A stretch of DNA of 64,000 nt from Cristatella mucedo (GCA_009760855.2 WPIO01000087.1:84501-148500); one strand, 5' to 3'; numbered from the stretch's first letter, positions 22,005 to 35,107 are shown. The notes: generated by a model from the letters alone, not told the origin. Numbers and translations are program-made.

Positions 22005-22655
22005 CGTCCGCGGGCATCGTTCTTCATTCGAACGTGACGTCTGCAAACGAATTGAGTTCACAATTGCCAATATTCTGAATGGCTTGTTATCAAAAATGTT
22101 CTGGAAGAGAATTTGCTTACCGAACGTAATTTAAATGGCAACTATGCATTTTGTATTGGTCATTACCGCCATTGAATTAATTGTTTTTCCTCATTGCTCT
22201 AACATTTGATTAACTTGTACCTTCTTTGCCCAGGGTGACGAGTTTTTTCCCCAACCACCGAAACGCTTTCGTCATATCAGCTTACCGAATGCCGATGACA
22301 ATCTCCATTAACGTTCATCAGGACAGTGTATCAAATCATCTCTTTTGCTAATTAAAAGATCAAGTATGAAGTTCTGAAGCTCTTAAGTTGTCTTCAATTA
22401 AGAGTCATTCACTTGTTTGGGCAAATATATACGCACGTCAAGAGATTTGTTAAGCATTTTGACAAGCACCGATGAGATTTTTTTAATTCTTTCGTAAATA
22501 TAGGATCATTACGTAATTAGTTTTTAAATTGTTAATATTTTTTCTACCACCTACTATTTGCATAAAGCAAACTAACTACTCAAGTTAAAGTGTACATATA
22601 TATTTACTCAATGATTTTTCCCAATCACCAACTGGGTCCTGCAAACTAGAAGCGT
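22005..22655. other. No recognised gene
   Basis: AT-rich sequence with no motif I recognise. It is absent from copy C, which ends at the equivalent of 22004. Confidence 0.5.
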
Positions 22656-22687
<32 letters not shown>

Positions 22688-22742
22688 GCACACACACACA
22701 CAGGTATATATATTTATTTATGTGCGTGCGTGTGTGTGTGTG

Positions 22743-22784
<42 letters not shown>

Positions 22785-22825
22785 TGTGTGTGCGCGTGCG
22801 CGCGCGTGTGTACGTGTGTTGGTAG
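22656..22825. repeat. (CA)n - AT spacer - (TG)n tract
   Basis: About 48 bp of CA repeat, a TATATATTTATTTATG spacer and about 100 bp of TG repeat with CG interruptions. The two arms are complementary, so the tract is an inverted repeat able to form a cruciform. Alternating purine-pyrimidine sequence also favours Z-DNA. Cys-Val or His-Thr frames through it are artefacts. Confidence 0.93.
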
Positions 22826-24551
22826 ACCTCGTGAAAATTGAAGTCCTTGAAAATTCCATTTTTAAAGTAACGTTTGGGCTGAAGTTTCAGTGACAAAAAT
22901 ATAGCAAAGCCTTGCTAATTAACCACTTACGTGCTTCAATCTTCTCTACAGTCTACTCCTCTGTTAGACCTGGTCCTAACTTTGAAAATGAATTGACTAA
23001 GCGTTGACAGCCCGAAACTCTTAGATCTCTTTTAGTCTCATTCGGTTACAGAGTTTGTCGAAAGGAGAACGCGTGGTAGAGTATCGGAAGTGTAGAACTG
23101 AGTAGCTGTCATTTGCTGCATACTTTTCACATCATGGTATGGCTCTGCCACTACATTGCTGCGAAGAACTGTTTTTCAATCATGTTGTGTGGATTCCGCT
23201 GGCTTTATATAGAAGCAGCATCCATGAAACATCAGGGATTACCCGACATGCTTTGAAGGCGGGCATGAAATACGGCTAAGCCAGCTGTTAAACACGCCGA
23301 ATTAGTAAGTTCGCTCAGTGTAAAGATTGACGGGTAGATTCTATTTATGCAAATCCGTTGCGTGCCTCTGGCTGACCACCGAAATATCTTTAGTCCGTCC
23401 TGATCCCTCTGCCAGCTCCGCCATGCGCCAGCTCAGCTGGTCCAAGCGGAAGTGCGTGGCAAGAACTAGTCGGCACGTAGGGCAGCAGCACAGTGAAAGC
23501 GAAAGTTGCTGGGACCCAGCGAATTGCCCTTTTCATAAACCTTCACAGGTAAAAGTTGTTCGAGGGCCTAGCATTTCAATTTTCAATTACAACAATGCGA
23601 GTGACTTATTAAGCTCCACGTGAAGATCATCAAATTATCACAACGTTCTCATTTTTGGGCGATTATAACTGCTTTATGGCACTGTACCTGCAATACATTG
23701 ACCATAAAGGACTCAAGTAAAATTTGACGGGCGGAAGACTCTCTGACTAGCTCACCAGCGTATCCTAGTAGAGGGTGAGATGGAGGATATTAATGCAAAT
23801 CAATCATGCATAAGCCAACTCCAACAGGGTCTGCTGCTTGTCGATGTTGTCACTAATCTTAAGGCAATGCTTTCTATACAGCATCTAAAAAGTTGTTTTC
23901 ACTAGATTCATCCAGTTCTACAAGGGCGCTATAAAAACGTGATTATATCATTATTCTCATAATTTATATTTCGATGGGGCCTCTTCAAAGAATATTTTTT
24001 TCCGTTTCTATTACCCAGATTCTTGCAGACGCTTCTACATTAGGTAGAAGCCAGTGCCCCTAGTTTAGTCCTCAAGAAACGCTTAACCTGCATCAACACG
24101 AAATTTAAACATCACGAAAATCATCTCATGCGACCAGTAAGCGTATTAATATCAAAATTATAGGGACGGTGAGTTTATTTGCTAGACAAACAGCCCATCC
24201 TCTCAAGTATTGCTATTTCATTCTTCGGTCGAATTAATCTAAGCTAGTTGTCATTTGTAATTACCTACATCTGTGGAATAAGGTCGTATACATTTATCTT
24301 AACTAAAACACAGGATCTGGACGCCAAAATAACATACAATTCAGTTGGTGTAATGGTATTTTTTTTAGTAGGTATTATTAGATTACCAAGGCATGCCTTA
24401 TTAAGAATCTTCAAACGGTTACCATAAGATTTCGGCTCTGAAAAGTTATGCGAGTGATTAAATACACCTGACAAATCTTTTCAACGAATTAAAAACACTT
24501 TATAGATTAATTTCGACTAGTTAATATACGTCTCTGTAAGTTCAAATACTT
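22826..24551. other. No recognised gene (one possible exon inside)
   Basis: No mobile-element or protein signature apart from the candidate at 23330-23535. There are poly-T runs near 23994 and 24360. Confidence 0.5.
23330..23535 (-). other. Possible coding exon, unassigned
   Basis: A GC-richer island in AT-rich surroundings is open on the minus strand and encodes a CCCPTC motif followed by FRLDQLSWRMAELAEGSGR. A pyrimidine-containing TTTTACCTGTGAAG precedes it on that strand and could act as a 3' splice site. The plus strand is also open. I recognise no family. The island is identical in copies A and B, which proves nothing because the duplication is recent. Confidence 0.15.
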
Positions 24552-24710
24552 GCTGATTTAACGGTCCTTTTGGTATAGCGACACAACAGCCTTACAGGCT
24601 ATCTAGATCACTGTTTGCAGTGGCAATACCGTATCGCCATCATAGGGTATAAACCCATGACCTCGTACCCTAGGTCGTAAAAAGACACTGCCTTTTATAG
24701 TGAACCATCG
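24552..24710 (-). mobile_element. Degraded SINE-2 (copy c)
   Basis: On the minus strand, TTTTTACGACCTAGGGTACGA and GAGGTCATGGGTTTATACCC replace the stem and B box. AGCCTGTAAGGCTG and GTCGCTATACCAAAAGGACC match the conserved body of SINE-2. The B box has lost its TTCGA core, so promoter function is unlikely. Confidence 0.65.
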
Positions 24711-26096
24711 TGGATTAGTCAAGTGCGCGTATTTATAAGCCTAATCATAAATGTTGAAAATTTCGCGCCTAAGGAAGTAGGTTTGTAGTAAGTTGTTGTG
24801 CTTCTCTACAAAGCCGTAAAGTCGTGCGATACCGTCTTGTCAGTTTTAGCGGAATAACTAGTTCAGAAGTGTCTAAATAAAGGCGGGATCTCTTGTGCAT
24901 TCGAGTCTTGTCACATTCCCCTTCAACATAGTCAAGTCTGAAGAATACAAGCTACTGTGTGAGACCTGGATGCAAGGTATTTCGTAGATGCAGAACAAGG
25001 TATTCGCAACCTGAACTTGTTCGACGGCATGTAATAATAAAAGTCATGCCTTCGTGGGGCTCCTGAACTGGTGAGTCGGAACTGGTGTGATGTGATAGCT
25101 ACGACATTAATGAGGTAACGGCCTTTGAGCAGATGTTTTAAGAGATATCAATAGCTGTTTATCAACTTCTTCAGTAGGCCTCAATTATGCATGCACGAAC
25201 GTATCTGTGGTACTCTAGTATAATCGGCACACATTTCTTGAACGGTATTAACCTCCAAGTATACTTACCTGTCTGTGGAACTTGAAGTAGCCATATAGAA
25301 AACAGTCATTTAAGTGCAAGACACCTAGATTGCATGCTGACTCTGCAGAACATATGCGTTCATTTCAGAGTTTCGCATTAACTTTAAAGATTCCAACAAC
25401 CAGCAATAATAACACAGCAGATTTAACAATAAATGAGTTGTCTACCCTGAAGGCTATATCCCTGAAGGGCACTGCTATCATCCCAAGACAAGCGTGAAAA
25501 CGACAGTAGCAATAGCCTGATGGGGGTCATAAATAAAAAGTAACACGAGCTTTTAAAATAAATTCCGGGATCTTTTGGTGTACCATGATGTGAACCACTT
25601 GGTTGTATAATTTGCTCTATATAATTTCGTTCGCAAAAGGTAGCCGTTAATGACACCCAGTAAATCGTCACCTGCATAGTCAACATTTGGTGAACAATCT
25701 CTGTTGTCTAAGGATTCGAATCAAAGGATCAGTTAGGTCAACGAAATCATGGAACAGTCGCGAGGTTCAACTATATGCACTAATATCTGTATACCACTCA
25801 GAATGATTAATATGATTACTTACTGATGGAGAGTTACTTTGTGTGCTCACAAAGCAGATCAAACCAATCAGACCTATGCTAACCAGTGACTAGCCACCAC
25901 CAGCTCCTTCTGTTTCGCAGGTGATGGCGCACCGAGTAGACTGTGGAGCCTATTTGCTCGTCTAGTGACTAGTCATTTTGCAAGAGACCAGCCGGACTTT
26001 GGGCAGACGCTCTAGCGGATATGCCGATCTAGCTGATTTCGAGTTATGCTTTCCTACTTTTGCGTAGCACTGGACTTCTCCTTAGTTAGTAATTTA
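24711..26096. other. No recognised gene
   Basis: AT-rich unique sequence. I see no domain, hairpin tail or tandem repeat. Confidence 0.5.
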
Positions 26097-26204
26097 GTTT
26101 TGTCTTCATTCAGATGTCTGCGATGCATGCTAACCGGCAACGGAACTGGAGAAAGAGAATGGGTGTGAAATTGTGCAAGAGAGAGAGAGAGTGAGGGAGA
26201 GAGA

Positions 26205-26288
<84 letters not shown>

Positions 26289-26560
26289 AAATGCTGGAAG
26301 GTAGAAAAGCATAAAAGCGCTGGCCAAGTTGCTCGTTGTCCACGTATACGTGATATGCTAGATTGTGCTTGGCGATTATTTCGGTGAAATTTGGGTTCTG
26401 CATTGCAAAATAAAGGTGGCCTAAAATAGCTTGATGGAGAGGCTCCTGCCTGACCAAGGTCAAAGTGACTGTCCTGTACTTGATAACTGATGTTATGGGC
26501 TCGGGTGAGTGCCATACGTGAGCACGAGAATAGATTAAGCTCTCTGAGGACACAACAGAA
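26097..26560 (-). pseudogene. LINE-alpha RT remnant split by (GA)n
   Basis: Minus-strand palm remnant identical to 11930-12420. A IIAKHNLAYHVYVDNEQ segment (intact LINE-alpha: VIAKDNLGFHFYADDTQ) lies on one side and HLNEDKTKLL on the other. The (GA)n tract is at about 26178-26282 and is longer and purer than in copy A. The catalytic YADD is replaced by YVDN. Confidence 0.8.
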
Positions 26561-28216
26561 GTGAATAAAATGTAACTACGTCTAGGCGTGTTTGACTAAT
26601 GTACATGTTCTTTGTGACTTGTGCCACCTGAAAGCTCTGCCGTTCGCAACGGCTACATGTATTTACAGTGAATAACACTGATGGTTTAAACTAGCAATTA
26701 TGTGAAGGAACTTAAATGCGATGGAAGTTCTTTGGTGCTTAAGATAACACGCACTCTTTCTACTTGGAGGCCGTTTCCATATTTATTATAACCAATACAA
26801 CATACAGCAAGTCTCTCTGAGAGGTCAGGCTTTGGTGGCTAAGACCTTTGTCAATAACTTCAGGAGATCAAGCTTGCTGGCCTTGTGAGGGAAGAAGATT
26901 CCCTAAGCTTCGAGAAAATCTGGGATTAAGGGGAATACTTTGCGTCCTGTGTTATGTTTGCGATTCAAATTCCGGAAGCGTTGCTCCTCCAGCTCATCGA
27001 AATCGTTTCCATCTTCTTCTACAAATACAAGTACACAGGAAGTGAGCTGCCATTTGATACTGCAAGCCTGGTAATCAGATATCTGATTTCCGTGCAGTTA
27101 TGCAGAAAACCGATAAGCCTGCACTTTTTCATCGCTCTATAAGTTCCCTCTGATGCTCGAAAACATTACAGCCTAATGTGATAGAGACGTGCTGACACTA
27201 AAAAATAGCAAATTGTCATTGCAGCTTTTTTTGGGGAGCTTCTAAGCTCGGAAGAAGCTATCCGAGTAAAGTTTTTTTTTACAAAGATTTTCTAAAACTT
27301 TACGAAGTCACGATAGCCTAAAACTTAAATACATTGTATATTGCCACACGTCGCCTACACGAGCTATACAGCTTGAAAATAGAAGCCGTTGTGATGACTG
27401 AGTCAGTCAAAATAAGGGGTGTTGTAATTATGTCAACACGAGTAATGCAAGGATTCTGTTATTCTCTATCTATCACTTTTGAATTTCGCAGTAAAGGCTA
27501 TCTGTGATAGTGACAACTGAAAATTGTATTTTGGCTCTAATTTAGATGCCCATCGCCAAACAACCTGCATTCTTAGCTGTGTTGTGCTACAGTAGGTGCC
27601 TGTGGCGTGCCTAGCAGTAAGCGTTCGATGCTTAGAGCATGTCCAGTGAATGTTGGTTGCATCTTGTGTCTGTAGAGGCTTTCTATTGCATGTAAATAGT
27701 GAGAAACATTTATTGAAGCGACTGTATATTGCTCCGCTTCAGAAACCGTTAATGTTGTCATGGTTGGCTCCTTTGCTGAGCTGGCAAACTCATTTCCTAA
27801 CACGTACGTACGAAGTGAATCTGTTATTGACCAGCCACCACCATTGATCAATCTGCTTTTACTTTTCGTCTTGGGCAGTTACCAATATATATGTATGTTA
27901 CAGTTATCAATAGATGTGTATGTTTGTAAATTGCACCCAGTTCAGTTCCAAACTGTCGACGTGCCTATTAGTTACATGCCGGATGTCGACAGTTGTTAAG
28001 TAGCTTCGTGTCTTTCCAAAGTAGATACAGCTAGCGACCGCTTTACTGTAAATTTTCCGCTTGACGTATTTTTTATTCGCCACGCTTGTCGAGCGCAATT
28101 GCTGAATCAGCCCATGCATGCGGGGAACACTGTCGATGTCAGCAATCGATTCTAGAAAAGGCTGTCTAGGACTGGAAAACAATGTCGAATTATAGATCAG
28201 AAATTCAAAGCTGCTG
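26561..28216. other. No recognised gene
   Basis: Contains short open frames (26954-27142 and others) without recognisable domains. Homopolymer T runs near 27226 and 27271 are shorter than in copy A. Confidence 0.5.
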
Positions 28217-28717
28217 ATGTCTACGATCGATCGTATCCTAACCAAGTCTGGTGGCTGCTTACCTATTGATGCTTGCTGTGCCATAGCAGATAGCTTATCT
28301 AGCTTCTTTTTCAACAATATATGTAAGCTTAAAGAGTACATCCTTACGGTGGCAGCATCGGCCCTGAAATCTCGTGCCTCACTTTCATGCAGCACTTCAA
28401 TGTCGACATTCAACGAGGCCAGGAGTGACCTCATCCTGAAGTTACTATTCCAATTAAAAATGACAACTAGTATTCTGGACACTATTCACACTGTCCTTCT
28501 CCAACGATGTCTAGATCTGCTGCAGCAAAGCATATCGAACATTGTAATTACATCGACACCCTTTAAGTTATTTGCTAGCACCCTGAAGAACTCGTGTCCC
28601 TCCACTACTCAAGAAGACACGGTAGACCGAGCTAAATCAAGCAAGCCAAGAAGGAGGCAGGGCCAGCAAGCCATGCCATTTTCAGTAATTACTGAATTCC
28701 GTAATTTTCAGTATTAA
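28217..28717 (+). pseudogene. LINE-alpha endonuclease-RT linker / RT N-terminus
   Basis: Same as 14080-14590 with one coding change (LLQQ for LLQP). It is the linker region of a CR1/L2-type element, with FF..NI.KLK and LDTIHTVLLQRCLDLLQ signatures. It probably belongs to the same older LINE that continues beyond the CT tract. A frameshift precedes the VPPLLKK segment. The minus-strand frame at 27907-28482 is a shadow. Confidence 0.75.
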
Positions 28718-28890
28718 AATCGAGTCCTTGAGAGCCTCTGGTCTTGTCGGGGCACCACACTGGGACTGCATTGCAATAGTTCACTCCAGTTGAGGAGAAC
28801 GGATTAAAATCATCTGATTGACCGCTAAAGTGAGGGGTAATTAGAGACCACTTCTCTTGATCGGGCTCTTTTAATAGCTTCACGGATTAC

Positions 28891-28965
28891 ACACACATAG
28901 ACACATGCACACACACTCACTCACGCTCACACGCACACACAAAAACATACAAACACACACGCACA

Positions 28966-29034
<69 letters not shown>

Positions 29035-29039
29035 TCTCA
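28891..29039. repeat. Compound (CA)n / (CT)n microsatellite, copy B
   Basis: CA-rich block to about 28966, then CT repeats to about 29039, entering LINE-alpha RT sequence directly. The CT block differs in length and purity from copy A (14836-14905). Confidence 0.92.
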
Positions 29040-30509
29040 CTGGGCAATGCCATTGCCAGGCACAGTCTCAGTTTGCACTTCTATGCGGATGACAGCTAGT
29101 TGTAGAATTTCTTCGATCACTCTTGACCCTCTCGTACGTTACATTTCCTCAACTCCTTAGCTGCCCGTAGGAGTGAAATGAGCGGCCGGATGGCACTAAT
29201 CATTCCTAAGTTGATTAATGTTGAATGCAACTTACTAGTTATGGGCAAACCAAGAGTGATTCGGATATTAGAAAACCTGATGTGACCCTGAAGGCCTCAC
29301 GTCACACAAGCGACAGAACGCTGACACCGAGTTGGGCTTCAAAACTCGGGTTGTCAGCTTAGGTTTGCACTGCTACAACACTCAGAAGTTGTAACCTTTG
29401 TAAAGCATCTCAATGCACTGCATATCAGCAAGCCGGCCTCCCTGCCAGTTGAGCTCGACGTGGCATCAAGGGCTGGACAGCTCGCCCGTCGAGTCACGTG
29501 CAAGATCTCATGTACCAGCAGAGCACTCAAGAAACGCCAGACGCTCAAAGTAGTCTCGGCCAGCCTAACTATATTTAATCCGCAGTAAATATTGGTCACC
29601 TAGTCCAAAGGGACCTTTTATAAGTCGGTCAAGTGAGCTCCACATTCAAGTGTGCAAACTTTCAGCTACATAAACTTGCCACTTGTTTAGACCAGGGTAT
29701 CTCATCTGTGCTGATCCATGCATTTGTGGCATCTCGTCTCGAGTTGTATGACTAAAAGCTTAGTTGGTGACTAAAAGGTTGGTCTACAGACCTGTGCAGT
29801 GAGGTGCTTCCAGAAGGTGCAAAGCAGTGCTGCAGCTTGGGTGTCTTCAGAGAACGTTACAATTGCCACGTCACACCAAGTCTCGCAGACCAGCACTGGC
29901 TTCAATGAAAGTAATGCTTACACTTCCAGTGAAGTCACTCACTCTTAGCTCTCAACTATTTATGCCACGAGTATACCGTACCGTACGATTGCCCTTCCTT
30001 TGCAGAAAATTGTCAGCGCCTTGAAAGACATTGAGTAGTCGGAATGTGCTTTAATAAATGTATTATTGTGAATATTATCAGTATTTTTATTATCAGATCT
30101 ACTCCCGTACCAGGCTAAGTATCGTACCACTAGTTTGGCGAAATGTAATCATTAACTTACACGATGTACATAGATCGAAGATATCCTTTGGACACCGTGC
30201 CATTAGTTCATAATCTTCTGAAGCCAGGAACCAACCTCCCACAAGCAGCATGACCTCCCTTTGACTGCATTTCTAAAGAAGCTAAAACGCGTCTATTTCT
30301 CGGAGCAGTTTGTCGGTTCGTGGAATTCAACCACCCAATTCTGCAACTCACTGCTTACTTGCCTACCAGCATGTGCGATCAGTCGACTGCAGCTGGTGCA
30401 AAACTCCGCCGCTAGGCTTGTCTGTCGTGAGCGTTGCAGTTGCCACGTTACAACACTTCTAGCCAATCTGCACTGGCTACCAGTCGAGCGACGGATCGAC
30501 TTCAAGGTA
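29040..30509 (+). pseudogene. Older host LINE-alpha before nested insertion (B/C)
   Basis: Same element as 14906-16377, crossing the B/C boundary. It starts with sequence for SLHFYADDS and ends at GACTTCAAGGT, where the younger LINE begins. Confidence 0.8.
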
Positions 30510-31810
30510 TCTCTGCTCTGCAGTGGTTCAGGTCCTATCTCAGTGGGAGACTCCAGAGTATTGACGTGAATGGACAAAGATCATCTGAAGTACCTCTGAA
30601 ATATGGAGTACCTCAGGGCTCAGTGCTAGGTCCGGGTCTTTTCACGGTTTATACTCTGCCTCTTGCCGATGTGATAGCCAAGGACAATCTAGGCTTTCAC
30701 TTCTATGCGGATGACACTCAGTTGTACCTTTGCTTTGATCCCTCCCAGCCTTCGAGCACCTCAAATTCTCTCAACTCACTAGCTGCATGCATTGATGACA
30801 TCCGCACATGGATGGCAGCAAATTTTCTAAAACTAAATGATGACAAAACTAACTTACTAGTTATGGGCAAACCCAGTGTGATTCAGAGATTGGAAAGGCT
30901 GACTCTCAAAATTGGCTCTGCCGGAATATCTCCAGTTGAATCAGCTCGAAATCTAGGTGTCATTTTCCAAAGCGACCTCTCGTTGGACGACCATATCAGC
31001 TCCACAGTCAAATCCGCCTATTTTCAGCTTCATAACATTGCTAAAATTTGGGCTTGTTTAAATAAAGATACCACATCTAAGTTGGTCCATGCATTCGTGA
31101 CATCCCGTCTCGACTTCTCTGCAACTCACTGCTTACTGGCCTACCAGCATGTGCGATCAGGCGATTGCAGCTGGTGCAAAACTCGGCAGCTAGACATGTC
31201 TTTCGTGAGCGTCGCAGTTGCCACATTACTCCACTTCTCGCCGACCTGCACTGGCTACCAGTCAAGCAACGGATTGACTTCAAGGTTTTGTCACTCACTT
31301 TTAGGTCATTTCATTCTATGGCTCCAGCCTATCTCTCAGATATACTACCCCATCAGGCCAAGCATCGTACCACCCGCTTTTCGGAATCCAACAGTCAAGA
31401 AATACCTCGTACAAACCTTAAATCCTTTGGAGACCGTGCATTTAGTTCGTATGCTCCCACAGCCTGGAACTCCCTCCCGACCTGCGTCAGAACATCCCCT
31501 GACCTGACCACATTTAAAAGGAACCTAAAAACACACCTATTTAGGACAGCATTTAGCGGGTCCCTGTAATTCGTCCTTGATGTGCTTAAGCGTGCTGACA
31601 CTGTGCATGCTGCCACTAACCACATTTGCATGCTGACCCTGTGCATGTCACCCCTAACCATATTATTCATTTTTTTTTTTTTGTTTTTCAAGCTTTATTT
31701 TACTTATCAATCAATTGCATTTCACTTTGCAGCAAATTTAAAGCGCCTAGAGAGAGATTAAGTTCTCTGAGGGCGCTTTATCAAGTGAATTATTATTATT
31801 ATTATTATTA
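30510..31810 (+). mobile_element. Younger LINE-alpha, copy C
   Basis: Equivalent of 16378-17672, with the same nested position, AAGGT flanks, 38-bp repeats, tail hairpin (31739-31780) and ATT array. The T-run near 31670 is longer than in copy B. Confidence 0.88.
30524..31569 (+). pseudogene. LINE-alpha RT, frameshifted in copy C
   Basis: Same RT half as 16392-17435, but a 2-base CT duplication at about 31117-31120 (CGACTTCTCTGC versus CGACTTCTGC in B) breaks the frame after the VTSRLDF segment. The remaining C-terminal block continues in another frame from about 31121 to the stop at 31569. The YADD and VPQG motifs lie upstream and are intact. Confidence 0.88.
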
Positions 31811-32497
31811 AGGTTTTGTCGCTCACTTTTAGGTCACTTCATTCTATGGCTCCTACCTATCTCTCAGATATACTCCCCCATCAGGCCAAGCATCGTACCA
31901 CCCGCTTTTTGGAATCCAACTGTCCACGCTAGCTGATTTAACAGCCTCTTTTGGTATAGCGACGGAAGAGCCTTTACGGCTATCTCCACCGCTTGCTGTA
32001 GTTACTAAGGATCGCCCATGGCAGGATTCGAACACGACCTCGAGGCCGAGGTCGTGAAAAGCAACCACCTTACCTAGTGAGCTATTACGGCTCTATAAAT
32101 ACCTCGTAAAAACCTCAAATCCTTTGGAGACCCGTGCATTTAGTTCGTATGCTCCCAAAGCCTGGAACTTCCTCCCGACTTGCATCAGAACATCCCCAGA
32201 CCTGACCACATTTAAAAAGTACTTAAAAACACACCTATTTAGGACAGCATTTAGTGGGTCCCTGTGATTCGTCCTCGATGTGCTTATGCATGCTGACACT
32301 GTGAGAGCTGCCACTAACCACATTTTCATGCTGACCCGGTGCATGTCACCCCTAACCATGTTACTCATGTTGTTTATCAAGCATGATATTACTCACCATT
32401 CAATTGCATTTCCCTTTGCAGCAAGTGTAAAGCGCCACAAGAGAGATTAAGTTCTCTGAGGGCTCTTTATAGAGTGCATTATTATTAGTATTATTAT
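31811..32497 (+). mobile_element. Older host LINE-alpha 3' part, copy C
   Basis: Equivalent of 17673-18360, interrupted by SINE-2a at 31932-32094 and ending in the decayed tail hairpin and ATTATTAGTATTATT. Confidence 0.83.
31932..32094 (-). mobile_element. tRNA-derived SINE-2a, copy C
   Basis: Same sequence as 17794-17956 at a 14138-base offset, with intact A- and B-box-like segments and the 10-bp stem. Confidence 0.8.
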
Positions 32498-34610
32498 CGT
32501 AATGTGTGCCTATGAGTGCTGACAGTGTGCATATAGCGACTCACCGGTTATGGTTGTCATCATTGTTCTTGCTACTGCTAACCCTTCGGTCATCTTAGTT
32601 TTTAATAAAGTGGTTATTCGAAACGTGGCACATCGCTCATTTAGCACACACATGTTATGACGTATTGGCGAGATAGAGGTTATTGAGAATTTTATTCTTT
32701 CACGTGAGAGACAGTAAGGTTTGAGTTACTATACTGAATAAACAGTTGATCTGGTTTTATAATCCTTTCGTGGCTCCAACGACGGCACTACACAGACCGT
32801 ATACGTCTGACTTAATAACTCGGATGATTACTCAAAGGTCTGCGATCAGAGCCACAGAAGCCAACAAACAATGGAAATCGTTGACGATATAATATTGGAA
32901 GCTATTTAGCAATACTCAATAGTTCGTGCTTTGGAATTGTGCAAGCTAAGTTTACAGAAACAGCTAATTTAAAGGTCCTGAACCTATGAAATGAGTTGCT
33001 AAATATGCTGACTACTGAGATTCTAGCAGGCGTCGGATAGATGAAAAAAGCACGACACTTCCAAGAATCTTAAACATTTCAGAGAAGATTGTAGTTACTT
33101 TAACTGACGTCAAAAAAAAAATTATGATAAAAGATCAAGACTTGATTCTTGTAAAAGAGAACTGCAACCGCATTTGCCATTTACAGCGATATATAACTTA
33201 ACCTACGAAATGAGTTGCTAAATATGCTAACTACTGAGATTCTAGCATGTATCGGAGAGATGAAATGACCATGACACTTCTAAGAATCTTAGACATTTCA
33301 CAGAAGATTGTAGTTACTTTAACAAACGTTTAATAAAAGTATGACAAAAGATCAAAGCATGATTCCTGTAAAAGGGAACTACAGCCGCATTTGCCATTTA
33401 CAGCGATATGTAACTTACACCAGTGGCAATGTAAGTAAATAGGTTAAGTTTGAAATCGCACATTTGTATTAATAACAATGTATACTAATAACACACTTGA
33501 TAGTGCTACCTGAAAGAACTGAGCGTCTTTTATATGAGGTTTACACTTGCTGCTGAGGTCTCATTGTTAATTTTGAGAAAAACACCCACGTAGAAAGTGA
33601 CATGCGGAACACGCTTGTGTACTGATAGTATCAACCACTAAGTTATAGTTCTAAAGAATCAACCTCGAATTACTACACGGCGTTACCAGCATGGTAACTT
33701 TAGGCTAGTTTTGGTATGCATCCAAGGTTTTACCGATTTAGTTACAAATAAGTAGAGTCTTAAGGACCGACGATTTTGTGTGAGGCGTGATTCCTATATA
33801 TTTCGTAGGCGTATGCCCAAGAAAGTTAACAAAATGATCTAAAGTCGTTTGAAATGATGTCAAAATCAATATTGCTCTTACTAAAGCTGCTGTAATGGTA
33901 AGTGGAAGTAAATGTGAAGTGGTGGTCGTGACACTAGAAAGTGTGAAAGTAAAAATGGCCGACAGGAGTTGACATTGTACATTCCATAGTGGTTGCTATT
34001 CCAAGACACGTATCATTAACTTTCTACAATACACGGCACTGTTTCCTATGCTAAAGGTTATCTGCAATGACATAAGATAAGCCCTACCTTCCAAGTCGAC
34101 AGTCGATGCAAAATCGTCTTCTGCCTACAATTGGCACCGAAGCAAAATGGAAGCGAGTCTAATTATATAGAGATAGTGAGGTAGACTATCATCCCCCAAT
34201 TACTCAAAACAAGTGCGAGTGATTACGAAGATTGAAGATCGACAAAGACTTACGTATTCTGAGCTCACAGCACATATCAAGACAACCAGGCTTATGACGA
34301 CCAGAAACTTCATCTTGCTTCCAGTGACTGACCTATTAATATAGAACTGGCATTGAAAAGTTGAAATTCAATGAGCATATGTTATCACATCGGTTATTCA
34401 AGTCGAGGAAAAAACTATGCCGCATTCAGAAGATTCTGCAATAGCCAAGTCTTACCGACACTCACAGAATCAGAGCAACTCTTGCCAATCAAACGACGTC
34501 TTATCAGAACACAGTCCGTACCTACTTAACTGTTGGCTTCTTATAGAGCAGCTTCACCGGACTTTTCCAAGAAGACAAATATAGAAATAGCACCTCGTTT
34601 ATGCCTGTAG
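32498..34610. other. No recognised gene; contains the 217-bp repeat pair
   Basis: Equivalent of 18361-20471. The tandem pair lies at 32989-33424 (second unit starting 33208). I see nothing else. Confidence 0.6.
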
Positions 34611-35107
34611 GTAACCTACTAGAATCGGAAATGCTGGCTTCGAGAAGTATCGCATTCAAAGCCTCCGAGTGTGCTGCAAACCACCAGATTCAGTGCTTTA
34701 GGTTTTTCTCGCACACTCGATATAGCCTCCGGACACAGAGTTCTAGTCAAACGAATGATAGTATTCTTTTCATTTAATGCAAGTTTTAGGAAGCAACCTT
34801 TATAGACCGTAACATATGCTGGCCTCCAATTTTCAGCACCGGTTAAGCGGTGCTTTAAGTAACCTACTAGAATCTGAAATGCTGGCTTCGAGAAGAAACC
34901 TATTCAAAGCGACCTGGTGTCTTGCAAACCACCGGCTCCAGAATTTCAGATTATTCTAGCTCACTCGATATAGCCTATGGACACGGAGTACTAGTGGAAC
35001 TTATAATAGTATTATTTTTATGTAATCCAAGTTTTAGGAAGCAACCTTATCCTAAAGCGTTGCGTATGGTGGCCTCCCACTTTAGACGCCGGTTATGCTG
35101 TCCTAAA
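34611..35107. repeat. 248-bp tandem duplication, copy C
   Basis: Units start at 34611 and 34859 with the same GTAACCTACTAGAATC opening as in copy B. The first unit has two T residues fewer than in B. Confidence 0.85.

Larger units (their letters stand above)
15309..29440. repeat. Tandem segmental unit, copy B (reference copy)
   Basis: A full unit of 14132 bp. The block starting TGCCAGTTGAGCTCGACG near 15311 recurs 14132 bases later near 29443. It differs from copy C by scattered single-base and dinucleotide indels and a few substitutions. It is the cleanest complete copy and is used as the reference for the unit. The unit boundary used here is set by the window edge. The true duplication joint is more likely near 22004 (see findings). 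Confidence 0.95.

Noticed and set aside
8493-29040. CRISPR array or phage-like repeats
   Set aside because: Repeats are microsatellites or long tandem units with no regular spacer structure, and the context is eukaryotic.
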